64,000 nucleotides of DNA from HGM11416 sp034104345 (GTDB taxonomy: Bacteria; Bacillota; Clostridia; Christensenellales; Borkfalkiaceae), in NCBI GenBank assembly GCA_034104345.1, contig JAXEDY010000029.1:71606-135605 (forward strand). Direction: 5' to 3'. A program made the position numbers and the translations under genes. A model generated the notes under the pieces. The model ran no database searches. It was not told the origin of the DNA and saw only the letters and a list, made by a program, of their open reading frames with translations. Position 1 is the stretch's first letter, and every line of letters begins with the position of its first letter. Shown here one piece after another: positions 25,919-34,171 of the stretch.

Positions 25919-26587
25919 ATGAACGCGATTTTTTTAATATTTTGCACGCTTTCGCTAATAATTACGGCAGTCGTTTCGCCAAGCAACGTTATGCCCGCGA
26001 TGCTCGGCGGCATAGAAAAAGCGGTTTTGCTTTCGGTTACGCTGTTAAGCGTTTACGCCTTGTGGCTCGGAATTTTTAAAATTGCCGAACTTTCGGGAAT
26101 AACCAAAAAACTTGCGCGCTCGCTGCGCCCCGTTATTAAATTTTTGTTCGGCAAAACAAGCGAAAAAACTGAAGAATATATCTCGCTTAATCTTTCGACC
26201 AATCTTTTCGGCATGAGCGGGCTTGCCACACCGTTGGGCATTGCCGCCTGCGAAAATTTACAACGCGAAAACAACTTTTTCGGCGCGCAGATGCTTTTCG
26301 TTATAGCAAGCACTTCCATTCAGGTTTTACCCGCTTCAGTACTTGCGCTTATGGTGAGCGCGGGCAGCGAAAACCCGTCGCGCATAATTTTGCCGTCGCT
26401 TTTGTCTACCGTCGTTTCAACCGCGCTCGGAATTATATTGATGAAAATTTTTAAGCCGAAAACCAAACCCGCCGAAAATTCGCAAGCGGAAAAAACGAGC
26501 GTTAAAAAATCGGGCGCAAAAATAAAAGAAACGAAGCAAAATGCTTTCTCTGACAGAAGAACCGGAAAAGGCGGTGCGAAGGCATGA
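25919..26587 (+). CDS. spmA: Spore maturation protein A
   Basis: 222 residues with several membrane helices and the nucleoside-gate-like core typical of SpmA (FGMSGLATPLGIAACENL, FVIASTSIQVLPASVLAL). The C-terminus adds a Lys-rich extension not needed by the family. It overlaps spmB by four bases (ATGA), so the two are translationally coupled. In Bacillus and Clostridium SpmA/SpmB are needed for full dehydration of the spore core. It is transcribed divergently from metG. Confidence 0.93.
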   Translation: MNAIFLIFCTLSLIITAVVSPSNVMPAMLGGIEKAVLLSVTLLSVYALWLGIFKIAELSGITKKLARSLRPVIKFLFGKTSEKTEEYISLNLSTNLFGMSGLATPLGIAACENLQRENNFFGAQMLFVIASTSIQVLPASVLALMVSAGSENPSRIILPSLLSTVVSTALGIILMKIFKPKTKPAENSQAEKTSVKKSGAKIKETKQNAFSDRRTGKGGAKA

Positions 26588-27096
26588 AATACGCAACCCT
26601 TATTCTTCCGGCGTTTATAATTTTTATATTCGTTTACGGCGCGATAAAAAAAGTGCGGCTTTACGACGGTTTTGCCGAAGGAATTAAAGGCGCTTTTCCG
26701 CTCGTCGTTTCGATTTTTCCGTATCTTGCGGCGATTTTCGTGATGACCGCCCTACTTGAAAAAAGCGGAGTAAGCGGCGTTTTAATAAAAATTTTATCAC
26801 CCGCGTTCGAGTTTTTGGGAATCCCCAAAGAAGTTTGCCCGCTCGTTTTGTTAAAACCCTTTTCGGGGAGCGGCAGCCTTGCTTTGCTCAGCGATATTTT
26901 TAAAACTTACGGCGCCGATTCGTATATTTCGCGGTGCGCTTCGTGTATATTCGGCTCGTCGGAAACGGTGTTTTACGTTTCTGCTATTTATTTTGCGAAC
27001 TGCAAAAACAAAAAGTTATTCAAACCCGTTTTAATTTCGCTTGTTTCGACCTTTATTTCGTGCATATTCGCCTGCCTTATCTGCCGCGTTACGTAG
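26584..27096 (+). CDS. spmB: Spore maturation protein B
   Basis: 170 residues, a membrane protein of the same gate fold as SpmA. LLKPFSGSGSLALLSDIFKTYG and FGSSETVFYVSAIYF are SpmB signatures. It is coupled to spmA by an ATGA overlap and followed by a strong terminator. With SpmA it affects spore-core dehydration and heat resistance. Confidence 0.95.
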   Translation: MKYATLILPAFIIFIFVYGAIKKVRLYDGFAEGIKGAFPLVVSIFPYLAAIFVMTALLEKSGVSGVLIKILSPAFEFLGIPKEVCPLVLLKPFSGSGSLALLSDIFKTYGADSYISRCASCIFGSSETVFYVSAIYFANCKNKKLFKPVLISLVSTFISCIFACLICRVT

Positions 27097-27140
27097 TTAT
27101 ATTTTTATAACCCGAACGAACTAAACGCATAAATAAAAAA

Positions 27141-27168
27141 CGGAAGTCCGCAAAAAAACGAACTTCCG
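27141..27168. terminator. Bidirectional terminator between spmB and a lipoprotein gene
   Basis: CGGAAGT (27141-27147)/ACTTCCG (27162-27168), flanked by A and T runs. It serves the converging spmAB and lipoprotein transcripts. Confidence 0.85.
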
Positions 27169-27197
27169 TTTTTATTATTTATTTTCGTTTACGCGCC

Positions 27198-28751
27198 TTA
27201 GCGTATGGCGGTAAGGTTGGTCGCTTCGGCAACGGTAGCGCCTTTTTTCATGCACTTGGTTACGTCGGTATCGTTAAACTTATTTCCCGACGAAGTAATT
27301 TTTGCGTTTACGTCGAACGCTGTTACTCCCGAGTATCCGATATAGGTCGCCTTAATGTCGTTATCTTTTATAACGTAAGTAACGTCGGCGTTGGTAGCCG
27401 CGTTATGGAACCAGAACGCGTTACCCGAAGTAATATCGATTTTGTTGCCGTTTATCGCAAACGACTTGCCGTCGGTAAGCTGAATGGCGGCGCGATCGGC
27501 TTCGACGCAATCGCTTTTTATCGTATTGTTTTCAAACACGAAGTCTGCGGTAGCGCGTTGGAAGTTTACCCCGCGGGTATAACCGTTGAAAACGTTATTC
27601 GTTAAGGTTATCACGCCGCCCAGACCTTGCGACATAAACGCATATTGCGTTTTTTCGGGCGCGTTGAACACGCAGTTTTTAATGGTCATAACCACGTCGA
27701 AATTCTGATAGCTGTAAACTTTGCCGTTGAAAGTACAGCCGTCGAATTCGTAGACGGTCGAATGAAGAGTGCATTGATAAGTGCCGCTGGGCATTCCGGT
27801 TATTCCGTCGAACGCTACGTTTTTGCATTTTAACGCCGTATTAACGCTGTTTTCTACGTTCCACCAGTTATAAGGCAACGCAAAAGTGCCTTCAACTTCG
27901 CTTAAATCGAGCGCAGCCTTGCTGTTGCCGCCCACTATGTCGATTTCGGTAATGTGCAAAGTTTCGCCGAAACGGTTAGCCGCACGTCCGAAAGAGAACA
28001 TGCGCGTATCGGTAACCTTTTGTTTGCCGTATATTTTCCAGGTAATTTTTCCGCCTTCGGTAAAGAACGCGTTAAAAGTCTCTTCGTTCATCGGCTGTTC
28101 GGCTAAACCCGCTTTCTCTTCGAGCATTGCTTTTACCGCTAAGTATGCGGCGTTTGCGTCGTCGTAACGATCGGCAACGCCCGCAATTCCGCCTATCACA
28201 ACGCCGCTTATGCTTTCGTCGGCGCGCGAATATTCCGAAGCCTCTACCGTTAAGGTAACGCCCGCGCTTTCAATCGAAAGCCCGCTATAATCGTTAGTCG
28301 TGTCTTTCAGTGTCGCTTTAACGATCAATTCGACAGAAGTTTCTCCGCCGTCGAGTATTTCGTTTACCGTAGCGACGTCGGCGTCGTTCACGCTCCACGT
28401 AAGCGCCGAAGCAAGTTTTTCGTCGCCGTTTACGCCGTTTATTTTAAGGCTGTATTTAACGGGATTTTCGCCGCCGTTTTTAACGCGCAAAACGGGAAGT
28501 TCGTAAGACGCAACCGCACCTTCGGGAACAACCGACGATTTTTTAACGCTTAAAGCCTTGCCTTCGACGGCTTCCCATTCTCCGCGAGCCGTTTTTGCTT
28601 CGAACGAAACGATTACCCCTTCGGCGGCTTCGGTTTCGCAGCGTTTGAGTTCGGAAGAAAGTTTAAACGAACACCCCGAAACGAAAGACATGCACAACGC
28701 TACGGTGATTATAACAGATAAAATCACCGTGATTTTTACAGATTTTTTCAT
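27198..28751 (-). CDS. Surface lipoprotein with beta-helix, relative of the 10677-12815 product
   Basis: 517 residues. Lipoprotein signal with Cys27 (VSGC). Residues about 28-175 align with the same region of the 712-residue lipoprotein: shared blocks include ELPVLRVKNGG versus ELPAVRIKNAS, VNGDEKL, and a closing SAGVTLTVE versus SAGIIVTVE. After a spacer with a helical segment (about 195-235) comes a beta-helix-like part (FEFDGCTF, IKNCVFN, LTNNVFNGY, FENNTIKSD). It probably binds a surface polymer; no enzyme active site is seen. Own promoter at 28857-28885. Confidence 0.72.
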   Translation of the reverse strand: MKKSVKITVILSVIITVALCMSFVSGCSFKLSSELKRCETEAAEGVIVSFEAKTARGEWEAVEGKALSVKKSSVVPEGAVASYELPVLRVKNGGENPVKYSLKINGVNGDEKLASALTWSVNDADVATVNEILDGGETSVELIVKATLKDTTNDYSGLSIESAGVTLTVEASEYSRADESISGVVIGGIAGVADRYDDANAAYLAVKAMLEEKAGLAEQPMNEETFNAFFTEGGKITWKIYGKQKVTDTRMFSFGRAANRFGETLHITEIDIVGGNSKAALDLSEVEGTFALPYNWWNVENSVNTALKCKNVAFDGITGMPSGTYQCTLHSTVYEFDGCTFNGKVYSYQNFDVVMTIKNCVFNAPEKTQYAFMSQGLGGVITLTNNVFNGYTRGVNFQRATADFVFENNTIKSDCVEADRAAIQLTDGKSFAINGNKIDITSGNAFWFHNAATNADVTYVIKDNDIKATYIGYSGVTAFDVNAKITSSGNKFNDTDVTKCMKKGATVAEATNLTAIR

Positions 28752-28856
28752 TTTTTTACTCCTTTATTTTTTGCAAACGAAATTCGAAGTGACGCGAACC
28801 GCAAGACCGTACGACCGATTGCAGACACACAGTTCTCCGTTTTATTTTGCACGTAT

Positions 28857-28885
28857 ATAATAATTCATTTATTGAATATTGTCAA
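28857..28885 (-). promoter_or_regulatory. Promoter of the second lipoprotein gene
   Basis: Minus strand TTGACA (28880-28885), 17 bases, TATTAT (28857-28862). A second TTTGACAA copy 12 bases upstream forms a direct repeat. Confidence 0.6.
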
Positions 28886-29010
28886 ACATTTGTCAAACAT
28901 TTCTGGGTATTTATTTTGATTTTCCCACGGTTTTGCCCAAAAGTTCAGCGCCGCAGTTTCTCGACTCAGCCGCTACGCTGCAATAAAAACCGACGATAAA
29001 TAAGCCGCAT

Positions 29011-29044
29011 AAAGTGCCGATAACGGGCTTATAGCGGCACTTTT
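29011..29044. repeat. Oriented repeat, palindromic copy c
   Basis: The arms AAAGTGCC and GGCACTTT are perfectly complementary around GATAACGGGCTTATAGC, giving a terminator-like hairpin with the family core. Confidence 0.7.
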
Positions 29045-29151
29045 ATTCTTTTTAGCCGCAGGGGGGCGACTTTGAATCGCCCGCGTTTATTCACCTTTTT
29101 TAAACCGTTTTTACCGTGATTCGCGTTATGAAAAAAAATTTAAAAAAACTA

Positions 29152-29180
29152 TTGTAAAAACACAAAAAATGTGATATAAT
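29152..29180 (+). promoter_or_regulatory. Promoter of the serpin gene
   Basis: TTGTAA (29152-29157), 17 bases, TATAAT (29175-29180), about 35 bases before the GGAG and ATG. Confidence 0.7.
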
Positions 29181-29221
29181 CGTGACAGACCAAAAGTACT
29201 TTTATAAAGGAGAATAAAAAC

Positions 29222-30460
29222 ATGAAAAAATTTGTTTCGGGTTGTTTGGCTCTGCTATGCACCGTATCGTTTATGGGTTGCGGCGGATTTACCGAAAGAA
29301 CGGTTAAGACAAAAAATCTTGCCGAAACGGTTGCCGCGCGCGAAGTTAATACGCTGAACCCGGCCGATTATCGCACCGCCTATAACGATTTTTCGGTAAA
29401 ACTGCTCGGCGAACTTTATAAACTTGAAGAAAACAAAAACACTTTCTGCATTTCTCCCCTTTCCGTCGCCGCCGCGTTCGGAATGATTACGAACGGAGCG
29501 AAAGGCGAAACAAAAACGCAACTTGAAGCAACTTTGGGCAGCGATTCGCAAGCGTTAAACGAATATTTCGCCGAATTCATTAAAGAAACGAAAAAAAGCG
29601 AAACCGTTCACATAGCAAATTCGGTATGGGGCAGAAAAAACGCGGTAAACGTTAAAAATTCGTTTTTAGACGTGGTTAAAAACTATTATCAAGCCGATTA
29701 TTACGCCGCAGATTTTAAAAGCGACACCTTAAACGACATTAACAACTGGATTTACAACAACACGCGGGGCGGCATAGACAAAGCGCTTGACCAAATAGAC
29801 GACGAAACGCTTTTATACCTTATAAACGCGCTCGATTTCGAAGCCGAATGGAGTAAACGTTTTTCGAAAAACGCTACCGCCGACCAAATTTTCCACGGCA
29901 GTAAAGAAGATAAAACCGTAAAAATGATGAAGTCGACCGAATACCTCTATATAGGCACCGACAAGGCAAGCGGTTTTATAAAAGATTATAAAAAAGGCGG
30001 TTATTATTTTGCGGGGCTTTTACCCGACGGCGATTATTCGGTAACCGACGTTCTTGCGGAATTGGTAGACGGCGGACTTAATTCGGCGCTTGCAAACCCA
30101 CAATATCCAAAGATAAATTTAACCCTGCCCAAATTCGATTTTGCCTGCGATTATCATTTAATACCCGCGCTTAATAACCTTGGCATTAAAGCGGCGTTCA
30201 GCCCGAATTATGCCGATTTTTCGGATTTAGGCAACTCTGTAGGCGGTAACCCGATTTTTGTAAAAGACGTTATTCATAAAACGCATATCGCCTTAAACGA
30301 AGAAGGCACGAAAGCGAGCGCCGTAACGATAATCGCCGGAGCCGGCTCTGCCGCCCCGCCGGAAGACGAAATCGATTTGGTTTTCGACCATCCGTTTATT
30401 TTTATGATTTGCGATAAAAACAACATGCCCTTATTTATAGGGATAATCGAAAACCTTTAA
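29222..30460 (+). CDS. Lipoprotein serpin (serine protease inhibitor)
   Basis: 412 residues. A short signal peptide ends in a lipobox-like FMGC with Cys20. The serpin fold starts at about 55 (NTFCISPLSVAAAFGMITNG). The hinge EEGTKASAVT is of the inhibitory type, with small residues at P14-P9. The exposed loop continues IIAGAGSAAPPED, and alignment by the hinge puts Ser (P1) next to Ala, which would suit elastase-like proteases. The conserved DHPFIFMI closes the fold. Gut Firmicutes are known to secrete similar serpins (siropins) that inhibit host neutrophil proteases; that role here is inference. Confidence 0.9.
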   Translation: MKKFVSGCLALLCTVSFMGCGGFTERTVKTKNLAETVAAREVNTLNPADYRTAYNDFSVKLLGELYKLEENKNTFCISPLSVAAAFGMITNGAKGETKTQLEATLGSDSQALNEYFAEFIKETKKSETVHIANSVWGRKNAVNVKNSFLDVVKNYYQADYYAADFKSDTLNDINNWIYNNTRGGIDKALDQIDDETLLYLINALDFEAEWSKRFSKNATADQIFHGSKEDKTVKMMKSTEYLYIGTDKASGFIKDYKKGGYYFAGLLPDGDYSVTDVLAELVDGGLNSALANPQYPKINLTLPKFDFACDYHLIPALNNLGIKAAFSPNYADFSDLGNSVGGNPIFVKDVIHKTHIALNEEGTKASAVTIIAGAGSAAPPEDEIDLVFDHPFIFMICDKNNMPLFIGIIENL

Positions 30461-30475
30461 AAAAGGTTCTGCAAT

Positions 30476-30515
30476 AAATGTTGGGGTGTGAAGAAAAACA
30501 CTCTGACATTTTTTG
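30476..30515 (+). terminator. Terminator of the serpin gene
   Basis: AATGTTGGGGTGT pairs with ACACTCTGACATT (with three wobble pairs), followed by a run of T residues. Confidence 0.7.
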
Positions 30516-30545
30516 ATTTTCAGATAAAACAAAAGAGCAAAAACA

Positions 30546-30568
30546 AAGGCAGCCCTGCGGGTTGCCTT
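30546..30568 (-). terminator. Terminator after rsmI
   Basis: AAGGCAACCC/GGGCTGCCTT hairpin with a GCA loop, followed on the minus strand by TTGTTTTTG. Confidence 0.7.
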
Positions 30569-30587
30569 AAATAATTTTTATAATAAT

Positions 30588-31397
30588 TCAGTCGTTTGCG
30601 GTGTGTTTATAAATTTCGTTTTTATTAACGCCGCGGGCTTTTGCAACCGCTTTAATCGCTTCTTTTTTGTCAAGCCCCTGCGCCATAAAAAACGCAACGT
30701 GCTCTTCTACGGTTAAATTTTCAAATTCTTGGTTTTTTTTCGTTTTATCCGCACCATCTACAACCAAAACGAACTCGCCGCGCCGTTCGCCTTGGTAACC
30801 GTCTGCAAGAAAAAACTCTTCGCGCTGTTCGAATTTTTTTGTCATTTCTCTTAAAGCAACCGCTTTTCGGTTGCCGAAAGCAAGAAACAACGCTTTTACG
30901 GTATCTTCAACGTCGTGCGGAGCGCAATAAAAAACAAGCGGACAATCGGCATTTTTATAATCTTCGAGCAGTTTTTTGCGCTCGGATTTTTTTTCGGGCA
31001 AAAAACCGACGAAATTAAAACGATAATCTAACAGCCCCGACATTATAAGCGCGGTTATAACCGCCGTTGCCCCGGGGACTACCGTAAATTGCAACCCGCG
31101 CGAAACGAGCGTTTTTATAAGTATGCTGCCGGGATCGGATATGAGCGGCATACCTGCGTCGGTTACGAGCGCTATGTTAAGCCCTTTTTCAAGTTTTTCG
31201 GCTAAAATTTCGCTTTCTTTAGCTTCGTTGAATTTATGATATGCAACGAGCGGCTTTTTAATTTCGTATGCGTTTAAAAGTTTAAGCGTTTGCCTCTTAT
31301 CTTCGCAGGCGATTTCGTCTACGCTTTTAAGCGTTTCGATTGCGCGCAAAGTTACGTCTTTTAAATTGCCTATCGGCGTGCCTACGATATATAACAT
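30588..31397 (-). CDS. rsmI: 16S rRNA 2'-O-methyltransferase RsmI
   Basis: 269 residues. VGTPIGNLKDVTLRAIE is the tetrapyrrole-methylase-fold RsmI start, VTDAGMPLISDPG the SAM-loop signature and VPGATAVITAL the next. It methylates the ribose of C1402 in 16S rRNA. It is the last gene of the group holB-ricT-trmN-rsmI, in the same order as in Bacillus near oriC. Confidence 0.96.
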   Translation of the reverse strand: MLYIVGTPIGNLKDVTLRAIETLKSVDEIACEDKRQTLKLLNAYEIKKPLVAYHKFNEAKESEILAEKLEKGLNIALVTDAGMPLISDPGSILIKTLVSRGLQFTVVPGATAVITALIMSGLLDYRFNFVGFLPEKKSERKKLLEDYKNADCPLVFYCAPHDVEDTVKALFLAFGNRKAVALREMTKKFEQREEFFLADGYQGERRGEFVLVVDGADKTKKNQEFENLTVEEHVAFFMAQGLDKKEAIKAVAKARGVNKNEIYKHTAND

Positions 31398-31414
31398 AAA
31401 GTTTCCTTTTTTAT

Positions 31415-32095
31415 TTAGTTTATTATTTCGTTAAAAACTTTAAGTTGCGGCTTTTTATCTTTGGCGGCGTTAATCATTACGAGATAGGGCGCGCCGTTTT
31501 CGGTGCGGACGAACGCCATTTCGTAAGGTTCTAATCCGTAAGTTCTAAGCAAAAACATAAGGTCGCAAAGCCGTTCTACGCGCTGGCAAATGCAAAACGT
31601 GCCGCACGGCTTTAACATGCGTTTGGCACACGCGATGATCTCTTCTAACGTAATCTGCGTTTCGTGCCTGCAAGCCGCGATATGTTCGGATAAATTCTGC
31701 TCGCCCCCGCCCGCTTTTTTATAAGGCGGATTGCAAAGTATAAGCGAAAACGCGCCGTTAAAACTTGCGGGCGCGTCCTGAAGTCTGCCGCCCACAACGG
31801 TGAATTTATCGCCGAGCCCGTTTATTTCGACGCTTTTTTGCGCCAAGTTTATAAGCGGACTTTGCAGTTCGAACAAATGCACCGACTTAACGTTTTTTTT
31901 GTTTAAGCCGTAATAATGAAGCCCGATTATGCCGCTTCCCGCGCAAAAATCGGCAACCGTTTCGCCGCGCTTTGCTTTTTTTGCGAATTTTGATAAAAGC
32001 ACGCTGTCCGAAGTAAAGCGGTAATATCTTTTATCCTGCACGATTTTAAGCCCGCCGAGCATCAAGTCTTCGGTTATTTCGAAAATTTCTTCCAT
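31415..32095 (-). CDS. tRNA1(Val) (adenine-37-N6)-methyltransferase-like protein (TrmN6/YabB)
   Basis: 226 residues. Rossmann methyltransferase with SAM loop VADFCAGSGIIGL and catalytic NPPY motif (LILCNPPYKKAGGG) for N6-adenine methylation. The family is YabB in Bacillus and TrmN6/YfiC in Gammaproteobacteria. It lies between ricT and rsmI, the standard Firmicute position. The exact target nucleotide in this organism is inferred from homologues. Confidence 0.9.
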   Translation of the reverse strand: MEEIFEITEDLMLGGLKIVQDKRYYRFTSDSVLLSKFAKKAKRGETVADFCAGSGIIGLHYYGLNKKNVKSVHLFELQSPLINLAQKSVEINGLGDKFTVVGGRLQDAPASFNGAFSLILCNPPYKKAGGGEQNLSEHIAACRHETQITLEEIIACAKRMLKPCGTFCICQRVERLCDLMFLLRTYGLEPYEMAFVRTENGAPYLVMINAAKDKKPQLKVFNEIIN

Positions 32096-32127
32096 TCGGT
32101 GTGTTTTTTACCCGTTTAACTATAAGT

Positions 32128-33009
32128 TTAGTCGCCCGAAAGTTGTTTTTCGGCTTCAAGTTCTTCTTTGGTAAGTTTATCGCCGCCGTCGGTGTTTACT
32201 TTTACCGATTTAAGGTCGGCAAGGTCGTAATCTTTATAACTAAGCGCGCCGTCTTTGCCTTCGACTTTAACGTGTACTTTGTTTGTAAGCATATTTACCG
32301 AAACAACGGTGGCTTTGCCTTCGGGCGTGGTTACTTCGCTTCCGAGTTTTGGCATTTTTTTATAAACTTCTTTATAATAATCGTTTTCGAAAGCCAAACA
32401 ACACATAAGCCTGCCGCAAAGCCCGCTGATTTTGGTGGGATTAAGCGAAAGCCCCTGTGTTTTTGCCATTTTTATCGAAACTTTTTTATAATCGCTTAAA
32501 TAAGTCGAGCAGCAGCACGGTCTGCCGCAAGGCGCAAGCCCGCCGATATATCGCGCTTCGTCGCGTATTCCTATCTGCCTTAACTCTATTCTTATTCTGA
32601 AAACCGAAGCCAAATCTTTTACGAGATCGCGGAAGTCGATACGCGCGGGAGCAGTAAAATACACTATCATCTTGCTTCCGTCGAAAGTGTATTCTACGCT
32701 TACGAGTTTCATATCGAGTTTATGCGCCGCGATTTTTTCGGCGCATATTTTAAGCGCTTCCGCCGATTTTTCTTCGTTCTTTTTAAGCCGTTCGTCGTCG
32801 GCTTTCGTTGCCGGGCGGATTATGGGTTTTAAAGGTTGAACGACTTTTTCTTCCTCTACTTCTTCAACGGGGCTTGCAACTATTCCGTATTCTACCCCGC
32901 GCGAAGTTTCTACGATTACACCGTCGCCTTTTTGATATTCGTCGCCGCTCGGCGCGAAATAATATACTTTTGCGGTGTTTTTAAACCTTACGCCAACAAT
33001 TTTTGCCAT
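32128..33009 (-). CDS. ricT: RicT/YaaT, PSP1-domain regulatory protein
   Basis: 293 residues with the PSP1 C-terminal domain. The Cys-rich stretch CGRPCCCSTYL...GLCGRLMCC is the conserved part of RicT, which with RicA and RicF binds Fe-S clusters, aids mRNA maturation by RNase Y and speeds Spo0A phosphorylation in Bacillus. This is notable because the Spo0A in this window has no phospho-acceptor. It overlaps the end of holB by 22 bases. Confidence 0.92.
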   Translation of the reverse strand: MAKIVGVRFKNTAKVYYFAPSGDEYQKGDGVIVETSRGVEYGIVASPVEEVEEEKVVQPLKPIIRPATKADDERLKKNEEKSAEALKICAEKIAAHKLDMKLVSVEYTFDGSKMIVYFTAPARIDFRDLVKDLASVFRIRIELRQIGIRDEARYIGGLAPCGRPCCCSTYLSDYKKVSIKMAKTQGLSLNPTKISGLCGRLMCCLAFENDYYKEVYKKMPKLGSEVTTPEGKATVVSVNMLTNKVHVKVEGKDGALSYKDYDLADLKSVKVNTDGGDKLTKEELEAEKQLSGD

Positions 33010-33983
33010 TTATATTTTTCCTCTAAAAGCGTTATAAGCACGCCGTCCGCTATCATCGTCGCGTTTCCGTTAAAGAAAAGCGCGCGTTCGGCGGCGTTGA
33101 TTTTCTCGATTGTTTTGATTAAACACCCCGTGGGGTATTCGGGGGCAATTTCTGCCGAAAACGCAGAAAAGCGTTCGGCGTTTAATTTTTCGCCCGCGCT
33201 TAAATTGCTTAACGCCGCCTTATATTCAAGCGTTTCTAAAAGCAATTTTTTAAGCGTGAACAAAAAATTTTTTAAGTTATCTTTATTTATTTCAGCGGAA
33301 TATTCAAGCATATTCCGCGTTGTTTTCATATTTTTAAGCACGGCAACGGCAAGCCCGTCGTCAAATTTTTGCTCGCCCGACAAAAGTTTTTTAAGCTCGC
33401 CTTCTTTTCCGCCCGCCGCTTCGGCGGCCTTTTTAAGCGTTGAATCCGAAACGCCGTTATAACCCTTATAGGCGTTTATAAGCTCGTCGTCCGAAAAAAG
33501 CGGAATATCAAGCCTTTTAACGCGCGATTTAACGGTTGACAAAAGTGAATATTCGTTGGTTACGCCCAGAATTATAATAATTCCTTCGGGCGGTTCTTCG
33601 AGCGTTTTTAAAAGTTTGTTTTGCGCCGCCGCGGTCATTGTTTCGGCATAGTTAAGCACGAAAACGCGTTTGTCGTTTTCAAGCGGTTTTATATAAGTTT
33701 GGCTTACCAAGTCGTCTATGTCTGAAACGACTATCTTTTTCGCGCCCGCCGCCGGGTAAAAAGTTGCGTCGGCATACGAATTTTTTTCAATCAGGCGGCA
33801 AGTTCGGCAATCGTCGCAAAAAGTTTCGGATGAACAAAGCGCGAGTTTGCAAAACGTTTTCATATATTCGGGCAGGCAAATTTCGTCTTTACACACTATT
33901 TCGTATGCGTGCGAAAGTCTGCCCGCTTTTTTATCGCCTGCAAAAATTTTTAACGCGGGCGTGTTTTTTATTAAATTTTCCAT
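32988..33983 (-). CDS. holB: DNA polymerase III delta' subunit
   Basis: 331 residues. A clamp-loader fold with a zinc-binding Cys cluster (CSSETFCDDCRTC) and the sensor-like KTLEEPPEGIIIILGVTNE. There is no working Walker A, as expected for delta'. It starts the holB-ricT-trmN-rsmI group; GGGGGC lies before the ATG. In Bacillus tmk usually precedes it but is not seen here. Confidence 0.9.
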   Translation of the reverse strand: MENLIKNTPALKIFAGDKKAGRLSHAYEIVCKDEICLPEYMKTFCKLALCSSETFCDDCRTCRLIEKNSYADATFYPAAGAKKIVVSDIDDLVSQTYIKPLENDKRVFVLNYAETMTAAAQNKLLKTLEEPPEGIIIILGVTNEYSLLSTVKSRVKRLDIPLFSDDELINAYKGYNGVSDSTLKKAAEAAGGKEGELKKLLSGEQKFDDGLAVAVLKNMKTTRNMLEYSAEINKDNLKNFLFTLKKLLLETLEYKAALSNLSAGEKLNAERFSAFSAEIAPEYPTGCLIKTIEKINAAERALFFNGNATMIADGVLITLLEEKYKWQKLLA

Positions 33984-34092
33984 TTTTTACGCCCCCTTTT
34001 TTCGTTTAATCGTTTTCCGCTTGAATTATTGCGCGAACCGATAAGCGTTTCCGCACCGCGTTTTTTATAGTTTTATAACGCTGAATTTTAAC

Positions 34093-34125
34093 AAAGCCCG
34101 TCTATAGGTCGATTATCGGCACTTT
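34093..34125 (-). repeat. Oriented repeat, copy d
   Basis: Minus-strand reading GCCGATAATCGACCTATAGA then CGGGCTTT, in the gap between the unknown membrane protein gene and holB. Confidence 0.65.
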
Positions 34126-34171
34126 CGCGCTAAATTTTCCCTTTTGGTTTTTAAGCGCCTAAAAAGTAAAA

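Larger units (their letters stand above)
28752..29221. other. Divergent intergenic region between lipoprotein and serpin genes
   Basis: 470 bp containing two outward promoters, one copy of the oriented repeat in its fully palindromic form (29011-29044), and otherwise no coding frame that looks real. Confidence 0.6.

Noticed and set aside
33455..33485. CTTATAGGCG in holB
   Set aside because: Only a short core matches and the flanks do not; not counted in the repeat family.
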